Below, piece after piece: positions 17,806-25,548 of a stretch of 64,000 bases of DNA. The stretch lies in the NCBI RefSeq assembly GCF_039655865.1, contig NZ_JBBYXL010000007.1, positions 62,001 through 126,000 of the forward strand, given 5' to 3'. Under the pieces are notes generated by a model. That model worked only from the letters and a program-made list of their open reading frames with translations, did no database searches and was not told the DNA's origin. Source of the stretch: Prosthecobacter sp. SYSU 5D2. GTDB lineage: Bacteria; Verrucomicrobiota; Verrucomicrobiia; Verrucomicrobiales; Verrucomicrobiaceae. A program made the translations under genes and the position numbers. The number at the start of each line of letters is the position of its first letter. Position 1 is the stretch's first letter.

Positions 17806-17851
17806 GCACCCCTGCCTGGCTGGAAACAGTGTCTCCGCAAGACAGGGGTGC
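17806..17851 (-). other. Long hairpin, possible transcript end
   Basis: GCACCCCTG at 17806 pairs with CAGGGGTGC at 17843 around a 28-base loop. It lies between the stop of the small lipoprotein gene and the kinase operon. There is no T-run after the stem on the minus strand, so it may be a factor-dependent or processing structure rather than an intrinsic terminator. Confidence 0.3.
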
Positions 17852-17867
17852 AAACCATGGATAGCGG

Positions 17868-18128
17868 TCAGTTGTTGACAGCGTCTTTCACGTCTTCCCT
17901 GGCCTCTTTGGCGGCGTCCTCGATGTCTTCGACAGCATCACGAACCTTTTCGTTAGGCCGGGCGTCGAGACCGTCTTTGATCCTGTCTTCAACTTTTTCA
18001 CCGACGGTGTCATGCTTTTCTATGACGATGGGTTTCTCCTTGCAGCTGACCAGGGTGAGGGTGAGCCCGAAAAGCAGGGCAAGCGTGGCAGCGAAGGCGG
18101 TCTGGATCTTTTGTTGGGTAGCGTTCAT
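17868..18128 (-). CDS. Small lipoprotein with charged helical tail
   Basis: This 86-residue protein starts with a lipoprotein signal peptide (TLALLFGLTLTLVSC, lipobox VSC with Cys29) and continues as a highly charged, probably helical segment rich in K, E and D (KVEDRIKDGLDAR, EDIEDAAKEAREDVKDAV). The acidic/basic heptad pattern resembles small stress-induced envelope lipoproteins. No enzymatic motif is present. It lies at the end of a run of minus-strand small envelope genes and is preceded by a DUF3096 gene. Mature anchoring in the inner or outer membrane cannot be decided by eye. Confidence 0.75.
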   Translation of the reverse strand: MNATQQKIQTAFAATLALLFGLTLTLVSCKEKPIVIEKHDTVGEKVEDRIKDGLDARPNEKVRDAVEDIEDAAKEAREDVKDAVNN

Positions 18129-18167
18129 GGTATGAATGGATGGTTATCGGATGGGTGGAGGAGACGG

Positions 18168-18296
18168 TTAGTTAATGAGGGCAAGCACCCCGGTGAGGAC
18201 GAGATAGATGCCCACGACGTAGTTCAGCAGGTGGGGAAAGATGAGCACGCAGAGCCCTGCGATGATGGACATGATGGGTGTAATGTGGACATTCAT
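18168..18296 (-). CDS. DUF3096-like small membrane protein, 42 residues
   Basis: This short reading frame encodes 42 residues. The opening MNVHITPIMSIIAGLCVLIF and the later HLLNYVVGIYLVLTGVLAL match the two-helix pattern of DUF3096 proteins. Both halves are hydrophobic and separated by a Pro-His turn, as expected for a hairpin in the inner membrane. Function is unknown. The family is commonly found beside other small stress proteins, as here (lipoprotein downstream, entericidin-like gene upstream). The ATG at 18296 lies 30 bases after the preceding stop. Confidence 0.75.
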   Translation of the reverse strand: MNVHITPIMSIIAGLCVLIFPHLLNYVVGIYLVLTGVLALIN

Positions 18297-18326
18297 GAGA
18301 GGAGGGTATCGGGGATTCAGAGGGGG

Positions 18327-18542
18327 TTAACGACCAGACTGAACGCGTGCAGCCTCTTGCTCGATGGTGTTCCCGACTTTCTGGACGTCGCGGCCAAAAC
18401 CGCGGGTGGTGTTGCAGCTGCTGAGGAAAGACATGGTCAAAATGAACATGCCAAAAACGAAGATGAAGTAGCCGAGGTTCCGGGCGGTGTTTTCTTCACC
18501 ACCTGCATTGAAGACGGGATTGGGGGTATTGGAGGTGTTCAT
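18327..18542 (-). CDS. Entericidin-like small lipoprotein
   Basis: This 71-residue protein has a hydrophobic stretch (about 22-38) ending in an LSSC lipobox, then NTTRGFGRDVQKVGNTIEQ. That is the G-x-G-x-D-x-Q-x-x-G-x-x-I-E signature of entericidin EcnA/EcnB-type bacteriolytic or stress lipoproteins. The N-terminal extension before the hydrophobic stretch is longer than usual. The ATG at 18542 is preferred: further upstream the frame runs on for 74 more residues of unrelated, cysteine-containing sequence that looks non-coding. No second entericidin gene (antidote/toxin partner) is next to it. Confidence 0.72.
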   Translation of the reverse strand: MNTSNTPNPVFNAGGEENTARNLGYFIFVFGMFILTMSFLSSCNTTRGFGRDVQKVGNTIEQEAARVQSGR

Positions 18543-18704
18543 GGCGGAAGCAGTTTTAATGGGTTGCTGAGTGTGTTTAGTGCACGCGGCTTGCCAAAGT
18601 AATAAACTCCCCTTTAAACCGTTGAATTTCAGTCTCTTAGGCAGAGAAACCGACCTTTGTAAAACTGACTGTTCGGGCAATACGCACGAATTTTTAGAAG
18701 CCTG

Positions 18705-18723
18705 ATATTGCTTTTTGCAATAT
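18705..18723. promoter_or_regulatory. ATATTGC-N5-GCAATAT palindrome
   Basis: A perfect seven-base inverted repeat with a T5/A5 centre lies in the 240-base spacer upstream of the entericidin-like gene. It is a candidate operator. It is 163 bases from the ATG, so it may also sit near the end of the metallopeptidase transcript. The rest of the spacer shows no gene. Confidence 0.35.
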
Positions 18724-18783
18724 TCAATGCTTGCCGTGCCGAGACCGAAATGCCTGTTCTGCAATGATAACCGAGAAACAGGT

Positions 18784-19896
18784 TCACTTCACCGAGCTGA
18801 TGACGCGGTCTATGAAGTAGAGCTTTTTGAGCACCTGCCCGCCGCAGACGAAGGGGTAGGCATCTGGCTGGCCCATGCTGCGGGTGAGTTCATTGACGAG
18901 GGTGGTGAGAGCCACCCAGCGGCTGATGCGGTCACAAAATGCCTGCATTTCCGGAGTGGGGGTCTGGCCTTCCTCACAGAGCAGAGCCGCATCAATCTTC
19001 GGCTGAACGATATTGCTCTGGCATTGAGCGGCCTCGGCAGTCTCCAGGGTATCGCGCATGTGGAGCCAGTGGGCCCAGGTTTCAGCCCAGTCTTCCCAGG
19101 GATGGGAGGCGGCATAAGCGCTGATGTGATTTTCCTCCCAGCCGGGGGGAGGACCCTGGGTGTAGTTGTTCTGGAGGGCGGCTGCATAGTCGGAGCTTTC
19201 ATCCCCAAAAAGGGCGCGGTATTCTTCAATCCAGGGGGTGCCACGGATCAGAATTTCCCAATAATAATGGCCGGACTCATGGCGGAAGTGACCGAGAAGG
19301 GAGCGGTAGGGCTCACGCATTTCCAAGCGGGTTTTTTCCCGCAACGCATCGTCGGCTTCCTCGACATTCAGGGTGATGACGCCATTGACATGGCCGGTGA
19401 GCACGGCTGGCTGGCCGGGGAGGTTTTGCAGGAAATCAAAGGTCATGGGCAGCACAGGCTGCACGGGGGCATTCGGGCCCCAAAGACCTAGATCCAGCAG
19501 TGTAAAAAGCAGCCGGCGCTTGGCCGTTTCCAGGCGGATCCAGCGTTCGGAATTTCCAGTCAGTGAGAGGTCGGGGATGACCCGGGTGGTGACACAGGAA
19601 GGGCAGAGGGCGGCGGGATCCGTATCAGCGGGAAGGAGCCAGTTGCAGCCGCAGGTGTGGAGATTGCCACAGAACCGGTACAATGGAGGCGCGGGGGCCT
19701 TCGGGGCACGGCGGAAGAGGCTGCGCTTCTGAGGGGCGGGAACAAGTGCCTGCTGAAGTACACCTTCTTCACCGGTCATGTCCAACTCGCGCATGTCCCG
19801 GGACACGGGGTCAAAACCGACAGCACGTCCGCAGGAAATGCAGACGCTGTTGTTAAAGAAGACTGGCTGGCCGCAGATGCAAAGGTAGGTCCTCAT
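18784..19896 (-). CDS. Putative zinc-binding metallopeptidase with zinc-ribbon N-terminus
   Basis: This 370-residue protein without a signal peptide begins with cysteine knuckles (C6xC8 and C19xxC22; further cysteines at 76, 82, 84, 98 and 101), consistent with one or two zinc ribbons. The catalytic part has an HExxH motif written HESGH at 206-210, followed by YYWEILIRGTPW, and a later FGDESSDYAAAL segment that often supplies the third ligand in this family. A WEDWAETWAHWLHM stretch is also typical. Relatives are annotated only as putative zinc-binding metallopeptidases; substrates are unknown. It lies within the minus-strand stress block, between an AI-2E-family transporter and an entericidin-like gene. 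Confidence 0.85.
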   Translation of the reverse strand: MRTYLCICGQPVFFNNSVCISCGRAVGFDPVSRDMRELDMTGEEGVLQQALVPAPQKRSLFRRAPKAPAPPLYRFCGNLHTCGCNWLLPADTDPAALCPSCVTTRVIPDLSLTGNSERWIRLETAKRRLLFTLLDLGLWGPNAPVQPVLPMTFDFLQNLPGQPAVLTGHVNGVITLNVEEADDALREKTRLEMREPYRSLLGHFRHESGHYYWEILIRGTPWIEEYRALFGDESSDYAAALQNNYTQGPPPGWEENHISAYAASHPWEDWAETWAHWLHMRDTLETAEAAQCQSNIVQPKIDAALLCEEGQTPTPEMQAFCDRISRWVALTTLVNELTRSMGQPDAYPFVCGGQVLKKLYFIDRVISSVK

Positions 19897-19986
19897 GACT
19901 TGAAAAACAGGGGTGAAGCAGAATGGTTCCGGAGTGGTGGAGCACAGGTGTGATGAAGGGCAGATCCAGGTGGCAGCGATCTCTTT

Positions 19987-21750
19987 TCATTCCGCAGGCA
20001 GGTCCGTCTTTTCCAGATGAAAAGCGTCCTGAAAACGTTCGCGTGCGCTTTCTGTGGTACTGACGACCCAGGAGGCCCCGGTATCGGTTGTTGCCTCCAC
20101 CCTGCGCGCACCCCAGCGGGCCAGGAGGATTTTCAATTCCGGAAAGCGATGACGCAGGCGTTTGCAGAGAAGCTGGGCGGTGCTGCTGACGCCGGGAGGC
20201 ATGGCGCTGATGCAAACCATGTCGGGCTTAAGCTCCTCCACCTGGGCGATGACTTCTGAGACGAGGGCGGAGTTTGGAATGGACTCCCACTGAACGCCGC
20301 TGGGCGCCAGGGTCTGAGAGAGCCAGCGCAGGGCAATGGCATCTGCGGCCGTATCAAAACTTCGGCAGAGAACCAGAGGCCGCTTTGCTACAAACGACGG
20401 GGCAAGGCTCTCATCCATGATGGAATCTGAGGAAAGGGTTGCGAGGGTATCCAGAATCTCCTTGGACTCCTCTTTGGTAAGGCGTCCGGCCAGCATTTCA
20501 CGGCGGGCATGAACCGCAGCGGGCAACAGGACGGTATCCACGGTTTTTTCCTGGCCGATGTCTTTGGCGGATTCGCGGACGAACTGCTCAGCCTCTTCAA
20601 TATCCCCGACGAGGAGCCGCTGATAAACCAGCAGGGCGGGCTGGACCTCTGATTTTTCACCCATGAGGATTTCGATGAAACGGAGTTCTGGGATGTATTT
20701 GGCAAAGACGACGAGGCAGACGGTCAATGGAGTGGCGAGAAGCAGGCCCACCGGACCCCAGACCCATGTCCAGAAAACGATGGCAACCAGCAGGGACAAG
20801 TCGGAAACACCCGCACTCTGACCATAAAGCATGGGCTCCAGAATCATGTTGGTGAGCAATTCCAAACTGGTAATCAAAGTGAGGACCAGGAGGGGCTGGG
20901 TCCACCCGTCAAAGACGGCAAGACTGAGAGCGAGGGGGAGAATGGCGGCAATCCAGGGACCAATGTAAGGCACAAAACGCAGAATGGCAGCCATGGCGCC
21001 CCAAAGGATCATATACGGAAGTCCGATGGCCCAGAAGCCTAATGCGAGCAGGAGGCCATACACGCTGTTGATGAGCGTCTGCATGAGCAGATAACGGCTG
21101 ACACGGGAGGCGGCTTCATCCAGGGCGCGGGTGGTGGTGGTGAGGCGGCTGTAACCGACAAGATGGATGACGCGGTTGCGAACATCCTGCTGGCGCAGCA
21201 GCATGAAGATGACAAAGACGATGACCACTGCGGCTATGCCGAGGCTGTCCGCGATGTAGCCGACTGCGGACATGGCACCTTCCTCCAGGCGGCTGGTCGA
21301 TTTTTCGATGAGGACAGGAGTTTCTTCCTTCTCCACACCAAAAGCTTCACGCTCCTGGCTGGCTGGGGCGTTGGAGATCTCAGTCACGAGGCTCTGCAGC
21401 CGCTCCAGCACACCGCCCTCCCCCACCTGACGGAAGGCGAGCATGCGCTGATGCATGGTATTGCGATAGCCAGGCAGGTCTTTGGCCAGCTCATGAAGCT
21501 GCACACCGAGCCCCCAAATGAGAGCGCCCAGAACTGAAAAGGATAGGATGGTGACCGTGACGACGGCCAGGCTGCGGGTGAAGTGGAGCTTGTGGTTGAA
21601 AAAGGAGACGACAGGCTTCAGCAAAAAGGCGAACAGCGCCGCCAATGCCAGAGGGATGAAAAACTCCCTGCCCATGGACAGCATCGCCACGGTGAGAAAC
21701 ACCGTGGCGAGCCGGATAAGCGGAGCCAGCTGAAGTTGCAGGGCTTCCAT
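19987..21750 (-). CDS. AI-2E-family transporter with extra C-terminal domain
   Basis: This is a 587-residue protein. Residues 1-370 are the usual AI-2E/PerM membrane protein: helices near 10-50 and 60-85, a soluble loop at 86-155, then helices from 160 to 365 with PYMILWGAMAAILRFVPYIG and an EPMLYGQSAGVSDLSLL segment typical of the family. Residues 370-440 are helical, and 440-580 form a Rossmann-like domain (VLCRSFDTAADAIALRWLSQ, then KPDMVCISAMPP, then LKILLARWGARRVEAT) that resembles a cobalamin-binding-type fold without the DxHxxG cofactor histidine. Family members export autoinducer-2 or ions. The fused domain suggests cytoplasmic sensing or partner binding, which is inference. Confidence 0.85.
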   Translation of the reverse strand: MEALQLQLAPLIRLATVFLTVAMLSMGREFFIPLALAALFAFLLKPVVSFFNHKLHFTRSLAVVTVTILSFSVLGALIWGLGVQLHELAKDLPGYRNTMHQRMLAFRQVGEGGVLERLQSLVTEISNAPASQEREAFGVEKEETPVLIEKSTSRLEEGAMSAVGYIADSLGIAAVVIVFVIFMLLRQQDVRNRVIHLVGYSRLTTTTRALDEAASRVSRYLLMQTLINSVYGLLLALGFWAIGLPYMILWGAMAAILRFVPYIGPWIAAILPLALSLAVFDGWTQPLLVLTLITSLELLTNMILEPMLYGQSAGVSDLSLLVAIVFWTWVWGPVGLLLATPLTVCLVVFAKYIPELRFIEILMGEKSEVQPALLVYQRLLVGDIEEAEQFVRESAKDIGQEKTVDTVLLPAAVHARREMLAGRLTKEESKEILDTLATLSSDSIMDESLAPSFVAKRPLVLCRSFDTAADAIALRWLSQTLAPSGVQWESIPNSALVSEVIAQVEELKPDMVCISAMPPGVSSTAQLLCKRLRHRFPELKILLARWGARRVEATTDTGASWVVSTTESARERFQDAFHLEKTDLPAE

Positions 21751-21803
21751 AGATGGGTTCCGCCGGTCTTGGTTGTTGGGGGGAAATCTGCGTTGTTATT
21801 TAC

Positions 21804-22118
21804 TTAACGGCGGCTGCTGGCCATCAGGCCAAACAGAAGACCGACACCGATGGCAATGCCTAGGCATTCATAGGGACGCTTGTGGATGAGAGTATCCAGG
21901 TCCGAGGCTTTGCTGCGGAGCTGGCGCTCGATGTCCTGGCTGGCTTCCCCGGCATAGTCTGCGATGCCGGCGAGGCGTTCTTTGACCTGGCCGGTGTAAG
22001 CCTGGGAATCTTTGCCGATGCTGTCCAGAATGCCTTTGGCCTCATGCGAGATGGTGCGCAGGCTGTGATGGATGCGATCTGTGGTGTTCAGAGGTTTGCG
22101 TTTAAAGAGGAGGCTCAT
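21804..22118 (-). CDS. DUF883/ElaB-YqjD-like membrane-anchored protein
   Basis: The protein has 104 residues. The body is a charged amphipathic helix (about 10-80). It ends in a short C-terminal membrane anchor (RPYECLGIAIGVGLLFGLM) followed by Arg-Arg, the layout of DUF883 proteins such as ElaB and YqjD. Those bind ribosomes or protect membranes in stationary phase in enterobacteria; that role is not shown here. A second DUF883 gene lies 240 bases upstream with an lmo0937-like gene between, so the three are likely one transcript. Confidence 0.82.
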   Translation of the reverse strand: MSLLFKRKPLNTTDRIHHSLRTISHEAKGILDSIGKDSQAYTGQVKERLAGIADYAGEASQDIERQLRSKASDLDTLIHKRPYECLGIAIGVGLLFGLMASSRR

Positions 22119-22156
22119 GAGAAAATGTGTTTAAGGGTTAACGATGACCAGGGCGA

Positions 22157-22306
22157 TCAAAGAGGTTTGCGGCCCTGGATGACGCGCAGCAGGATGACCA
22201 CGATGGCGATCACCAGCAGGATGTGAATGAAACCACTGAGGGTGTAGCTGGTCACAAGACCCAGCAGCCAGAGGATAAGAAGAATGACGGCGATGGTGTA
22301 TAACAT
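22157..22306 (-). CDS. lmo0937-like small membrane protein, 49 residues
   Basis: A 49-residue reading frame starts at ATG 22306. The opening MLYTIAVILLILWLLGLVTS, followed by SGFIHILLVIAIVVILLRVI, is the two-helix pattern of the lmo0937/DUF5670 family. These are widespread but uncharacterised, and are often found near stress genes. Two hydrophobic helices are joined by a short Tyr-Thr-Leu-Ser-Gly loop, and the tail is basic (QGRKPL). It sits between two DUF883 genes on the same strand. Confidence 0.8.
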   Translation of the reverse strand: MLYTIAVILLILWLLGLVTSYTLSGFIHILLVIAIVVILLRVIQGRKPL

Positions 22307-22355
22307 ATGGGTGTCAGGTTTGAGGTTGGTTCAGATGGGAAAAGGAAAGTGACGA

Positions 22356-22616
22356 TTAGCGGCGCATGAAAAGACCGAGAAGAACACCGCCGAGGGCCGC
22401 ATAGCCCAGAGCGCGCATGGGGTTCTGGACCGTGTAATCGCGGACCTGTTCCAGGTTGTTATTGGCATCCTGGACCACTTTATGGGCGGCGGTGTCAATG
22501 CGGGTGCGGGCCTCCTCGCGGAGGGTGTTCAAGTCCTGTTTCACGGCGTCGCCAAGAGCGCGAAAGTCGTTGGCAGTGTCGTGAAGGACTTCGTTGGTGC
22601 GTGGTGTCGGTGTCAT
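22356..22616 (-). CDS. Second DUF883-like membrane-anchored protein
   Basis: This 86-residue protein has a long charged helix (TANDFRALGDAVKQDLNTLR onward) and a C-terminal anchor (NPMRALGYAALGGVLLGLF) ending in Met-Arg-Arg. The layout is the same as the protein encoded at 21804-22118, but with little identity in the helix. ATG 22616 is preferred over a TTG 15 bases earlier. Two differing DUF883 copies in one block suggest specialised or sequentially used membrane anchors rather than a recent duplication. Confidence 0.8.
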   Translation of the reverse strand: MTPTPRTNEVLHDTANDFRALGDAVKQDLNTLREEARTRIDTAAHKVVQDANNNLEQVRDYTVQNPMRALGYAALGGVLLGLFMRR

Positions 22617-22627
22617 AAGGAATGGAA

Positions 22628-22816
22628 TCAAGGTTTGAGATAAAAACTGGCCAGGAAGGTTGTGATCGCGATGGCAGCAACCACCCCGGCAAGAACTGCG
22701 GCGTTACCTGCCAACCCGGTGAGGATTGCAATCATCGCCAAGGCCGCGACGGCTGCAGAGGCCACACGAAGCTGCGAGTAGCCGTGGTTTGGGTTCGTGT
22801 TTATCATGGGAGTCAT
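22628..22816 (-). CDS. Small two-helix membrane protein
   Basis: This 62-residue protein has a polar start (about 1-16, possible alternative ATG three codons in), two hydrophobic segments (about 17-36 and 39-58) and a Lys-Pro end. Alanine and isoleucine dominate. I do not recognise the family. It opens the stress-type block and is 11 bases upstream of the second DUF883 gene, so it is probably the first cistron of that transcript. Confidence 0.6.
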   Translation of the reverse strand: MTPMINTNPNHGYSQLRVASAAVAALAMIAILTGLAGNAAVLAGVVAAIAITTFLASFYLKP

Positions 22817-22844
22817 TGGGTTGCGGGTTCCTCTATCGCACAGG

Positions 22845-22864
22845 GGATGCCAAGGCAGGCATCC
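22845..22864. promoter_or_regulatory. GGATGCC-N6-GGCATCC palindrome before the small-protein block
   Basis: A perfect seven-base inverted repeat lies 29-48 bases upstream of the first small membrane protein gene. It is either an operator or a 5'-leader hairpin. The remaining spacer up to 23066 is AT-rich and has no gene I can support; the promoter of the block should be here. Confidence 0.35.
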
Positions 22865-23066
22865 TCAGACGAATGCGTTGATAACCAACAAACTAACACG
22901 TAAAGCAAACCTCCTACAGGAGATGCAAAACCATCACTTCATGCAATTAACCCGACTATTTAATTGCACATTGCAACACGCCATGGATGTCTTGGAGATG
23001 TTACGGCTACAGTCAGCAGCCACCGGGGCGCATAGGGTCAGGATATGACAAACCCGCTGCCAACTC

Positions 23067-24776
23067 TCACTGCTCGGATTCCGCTACCGTCACGCTGATG
23101 ACTTCCTCAATGGTGGTATTCCCGTCGAGCACCTTGCGCACGCCGTATTCACGCATGGGCCGGTAACCGTCTTTGTAGGCCTGTACCATGAGCTGTGAGC
23201 TGCTGGCCTTGTGGGTGATCAGCTCTCCCATCGCCGGCGTCAGCCGCACGAGTTCATAGATGGACATACGGCCTTTATACCCGGTATGACGACAGGCTTC
23301 GCAGCCGCCTTCTTTGGCACGGTAAACCTGCGTGCGAATGGGACCGGTGTATTTCAGCTCGCGCAGCTTCATCTCAGCATCTGGCTCAGGCTCGCGGCAA
23401 ACGGTGCACAAAAGCCGCACCAGGCGCTGGGCAATGAAGGCCCGCACGGACGTGGCCACCAGGAACGGCTCCACACCCATGTCCACCAGACGCATGATGC
23501 CGCCGATGGCGTTATTGGTGTGCAGCGTGCTGAACACCAAATGCCCCGTCAGGGCGGCACGGATGGCGATTTCCGCCGTCTCCAGGTCGCGCATTTCCCC
23601 CACCATGACCACGTTGGGGTCACCACGCAGAATGCTGCGCAGGCCGGTGGCAAAAGTCAGCTCAATCTCAGGCCTCACGGCGATCTGCACCACGCCCGGC
23701 AGCTTGTTTTCAACCGGGTCTTCAATAGTCACGATGCGCCGGTGCTCCGTATTGAGCTGGCTCAGGAAAGTGTAAAGTGTCGTGGACTTGCCGGACCCCG
23801 TGGGACCTGTCACCAGGATGATACCGTTGGGTTTCTTGAGCAGCACTTCAATTTCACCCCGCAGGTCCGTCTCGATCCGCAACTTGTCCAGGTTGAACTT
23901 TTCCTGGCCTAACAAACGAAGCGAAATGCTCTCCCCTTCCACGCTCGGGATCGTCGCCACACGCACGTCAATGAGCTGTCCGGCGATCTGCAAACTGATG
24001 CGTCCGTCCTGCGGCAGGCGGCGCTCGGCGATGTCCAGCTTGGCCATCACCTTCAGACGTGCGATCACGGACTGCTGGAGCTGCTTGATGTTCTCTGGTA
24101 CCGGCACCTCACGCAGGCGGCCGTCAATGCGGTAGCGCATGCGCAGCTTTTCTTCCATCGGCTCCACGTGAATGTCCGTGGCCTGCTGCTCCAGCGCCTC
24201 ACGGATGACCGTGTTCACAAACTTCACCACGGAGGCCTCTTCATCATCCGCGTCAATGATGTTGGCCTCATCCCGCTGCTCCAGGTCAGAGCCGTCCACG
24301 TCGCGGCCTTTGAGAATTTCTTCAAATGTGTCCGCCCCCACCCCGTAAAAGTCACGCATCGCATTCAGCAGCCTTTTACGCGGGGCGATCTGCCAGCGCA
24401 CGGGCGCGTCCACCTCGCGGGCCACGGCCTGCCGGCCGATGAGGTCAAAGGGATCATAGGCGGCCACGATGAGCTTCTTGCTCCCCGTGTCCTCGTTTTC
24501 CTCGATCTTCAAGGGCAGCAGACGGTGCTTCAAAGCTACACGCGGAGGCAGCAGGCGCTTCATTTCAGGCGCATCCGCGCTGTCTGGCAGAGGTACGGAG
24601 ACGTAGCCCAGGCCCACCCGCGCGGCCAACTGGGAAAGAAAGGATTCTTCATCCAGCGCCCCGGTATCCAGGAGCTGGTTGATGACGGAGGAGCTGGGGG
24701 TGGCGACAGGCAGCGGGATGCCGGATCCGCCGGAGGCCTCAAGACACTGCACCAGGGCTTGGCGAATATTTTTCAT
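23067..24776 (-). CDS. Type II secretion / type IV pilus assembly ATPase (GspE/PilB family)
   Basis: This 569-residue cytoplasmic motor has an N-terminal GspE/MshE N-domain (about 20-150). The ATPase core has Walker A VTGPTGSGKSTTLYTF (about 325-340), an aspartate box IVTIEDPVE, Walker B VVMVGEMRDLETAEIA, and a histidine box LVFSTLHTNNA. A tetracysteine zinc motif (LLCTVCREPE and GCEACRHTGYKGR) is typical of GspE/PilB rather than of PilT. No other secretin, pilin or platform gene is in the window. The gene overlaps the preceding secreted-protein gene by one base (TGATG), so the two are translated together. Choice between T2S and pilus is not possible from this sequence. Confidence 0.92.
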   Translation of the reverse strand: MKNIRQALVQCLEASGGSGIPLPVATPSSSVINQLLDTGALDEESFLSQLAARVGLGYVSVPLPDSADAPEMKRLLPPRVALKHRLLPLKIEENEDTGSKKLIVAAYDPFDLIGRQAVAREVDAPVRWQIAPRKRLLNAMRDFYGVGADTFEEILKGRDVDGSDLEQRDEANIIDADDEEASVVKFVNTVIREALEQQATDIHVEPMEEKLRMRYRIDGRLREVPVPENIKQLQQSVIARLKVMAKLDIAERRLPQDGRISLQIAGQLIDVRVATIPSVEGESISLRLLGQEKFNLDKLRIETDLRGEIEVLLKKPNGIILVTGPTGSGKSTTLYTFLSQLNTEHRRIVTIEDPVENKLPGVVQIAVRPEIELTFATGLRSILRGDPNVVMVGEMRDLETAEIAIRAALTGHLVFSTLHTNNAIGGIMRLVDMGVEPFLVATSVRAFIAQRLVRLLCTVCREPEPDAEMKLRELKYTGPIRTQVYRAKEGGCEACRHTGYKGRMSIYELVRLTPAMGELITHKASSSQLMVQAYKDGYRPMREYGVRKVLDGNTTIEEVISVTVAESEQ

Positions 24777-25489
24777 CAGTCGTTGGCGGGAGCCTGGCCG
24801 TGGGTTGCGACAGGAAAGAGACTGGCGTCAATCACCGCTGCCTCTTCAGAAGTGATCATTGGAGCCGCCAGACTGCCTTCATCCGGCGCATACCCGTATT
24901 TTTCCAGCAGCTCGATCAGGTAGGCCGTTGCCGCATTCTGCGTGTTAAAAGCCGCGCTCGCATTGCCTGTCAGGTCCTCCCGCAGGGTGGCCGTGATCAA
25001 AGCGCTGCCAACGACGCCAAAAGAACCGTCCGGGGCCGGGCCGGTCAGGGATTCATCATCCGCCGTCATCAGCCGTCCGGTCAAAATTTCCGCCACCCGC
25101 CAGGACCGATCAGAGCCCTCAGAACGCAGCAGGAGCGACCGGTTCATTGGTCCGGAGGCGGTGTAAAAGGACTGCGAACTGGCCGTCACCGCCCCGGCAG
25201 CGAAGACCGCCTTGCGCACGCTGGCATTTGCCGCCACGAAGTATTTTCCGCTGCTCTCCGCCACGGCATAAAAGCGCCCGCCTTCTTCTGTCGTCAGGAC
25301 AATGGTGGCCGCACCGCCCTGGGCCGGCACCACGATGTATCCGCCTGTGTAAAAACTGAAATTGACCGACTCCTCCTCCGGCGTGAAACCCAGCTCATAA
25401 ATCAGCCATTGTGCGGAAACACCTGCGGCCCCGCCCAGCCAGAGCAGGGCTGCGCATAAGAGAGTATGTAAACGATAGGTGGACAACAT
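24776..25489 (-). CDS. Secreted protein of unknown function coupled to GspE/PilB
   Basis: This 237-residue protein has a clear signal peptide (TLLCAALLWLGGAAGVSAQ, cut after VSA). The mature part is beta-rich at first (ESVNFSFYTGGYIVVPAQGG, then a FYAVAESSGKYFVAA stretch) and alanine-rich and helical toward the end. I do not recognise a family. It overlaps the ATPase gene by one base, so it probably belongs to the same process, perhaps as a secreted or periplasmic accessory of the secretion or pilus machine; that is inference from coupling only. It is preceded by a 60-base gap to the methyltransferase stop. Confidence 0.75.
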   Translation of the reverse strand: MLSTYRLHTLLCAALLWLGGAAGVSAQWLIYELGFTPEEESVNFSFYTGGYIVVPAQGGAATIVLTTEEGGRFYAVAESSGKYFVAANASVRKAVFAAGAVTASSQSFYTASGPMNRSLLLRSEGSDRSWRVAEILTGRLMTADDESLTGPAPDGSFGVVGSALITATLREDLTGNASAAFNTQNAATAYLIELLEKYGYAPDEGSLAAPMITSEEAAVIDASLFPVATHGQAPAND

Positions 25490-25548
25490 GCGGGCGGTTT
25501 TCTAGCCGAGATGGACAGCGTTGTCGAGCAAGGCGTTGAATCTGAGGT

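Noticed and set aside
18543..18764. Upstream extension of the entericidin-like gene
   Set aside because: The added residues have no signal-like or family features and overlap the promoter spacer with its palindrome.
19987..20420. Functional cobalamin-binding domain in the AI-2E-family transporter
   Set aside because: The DxHxxG cofactor motif is missing, so only fold resemblance is claimed.
22797..23048. Plus-strand 83-codon frame between the stress block and gspE
   Set aside because: No coding character, no ribosome-binding site, and it overlaps the promoter of the minus-strand block.
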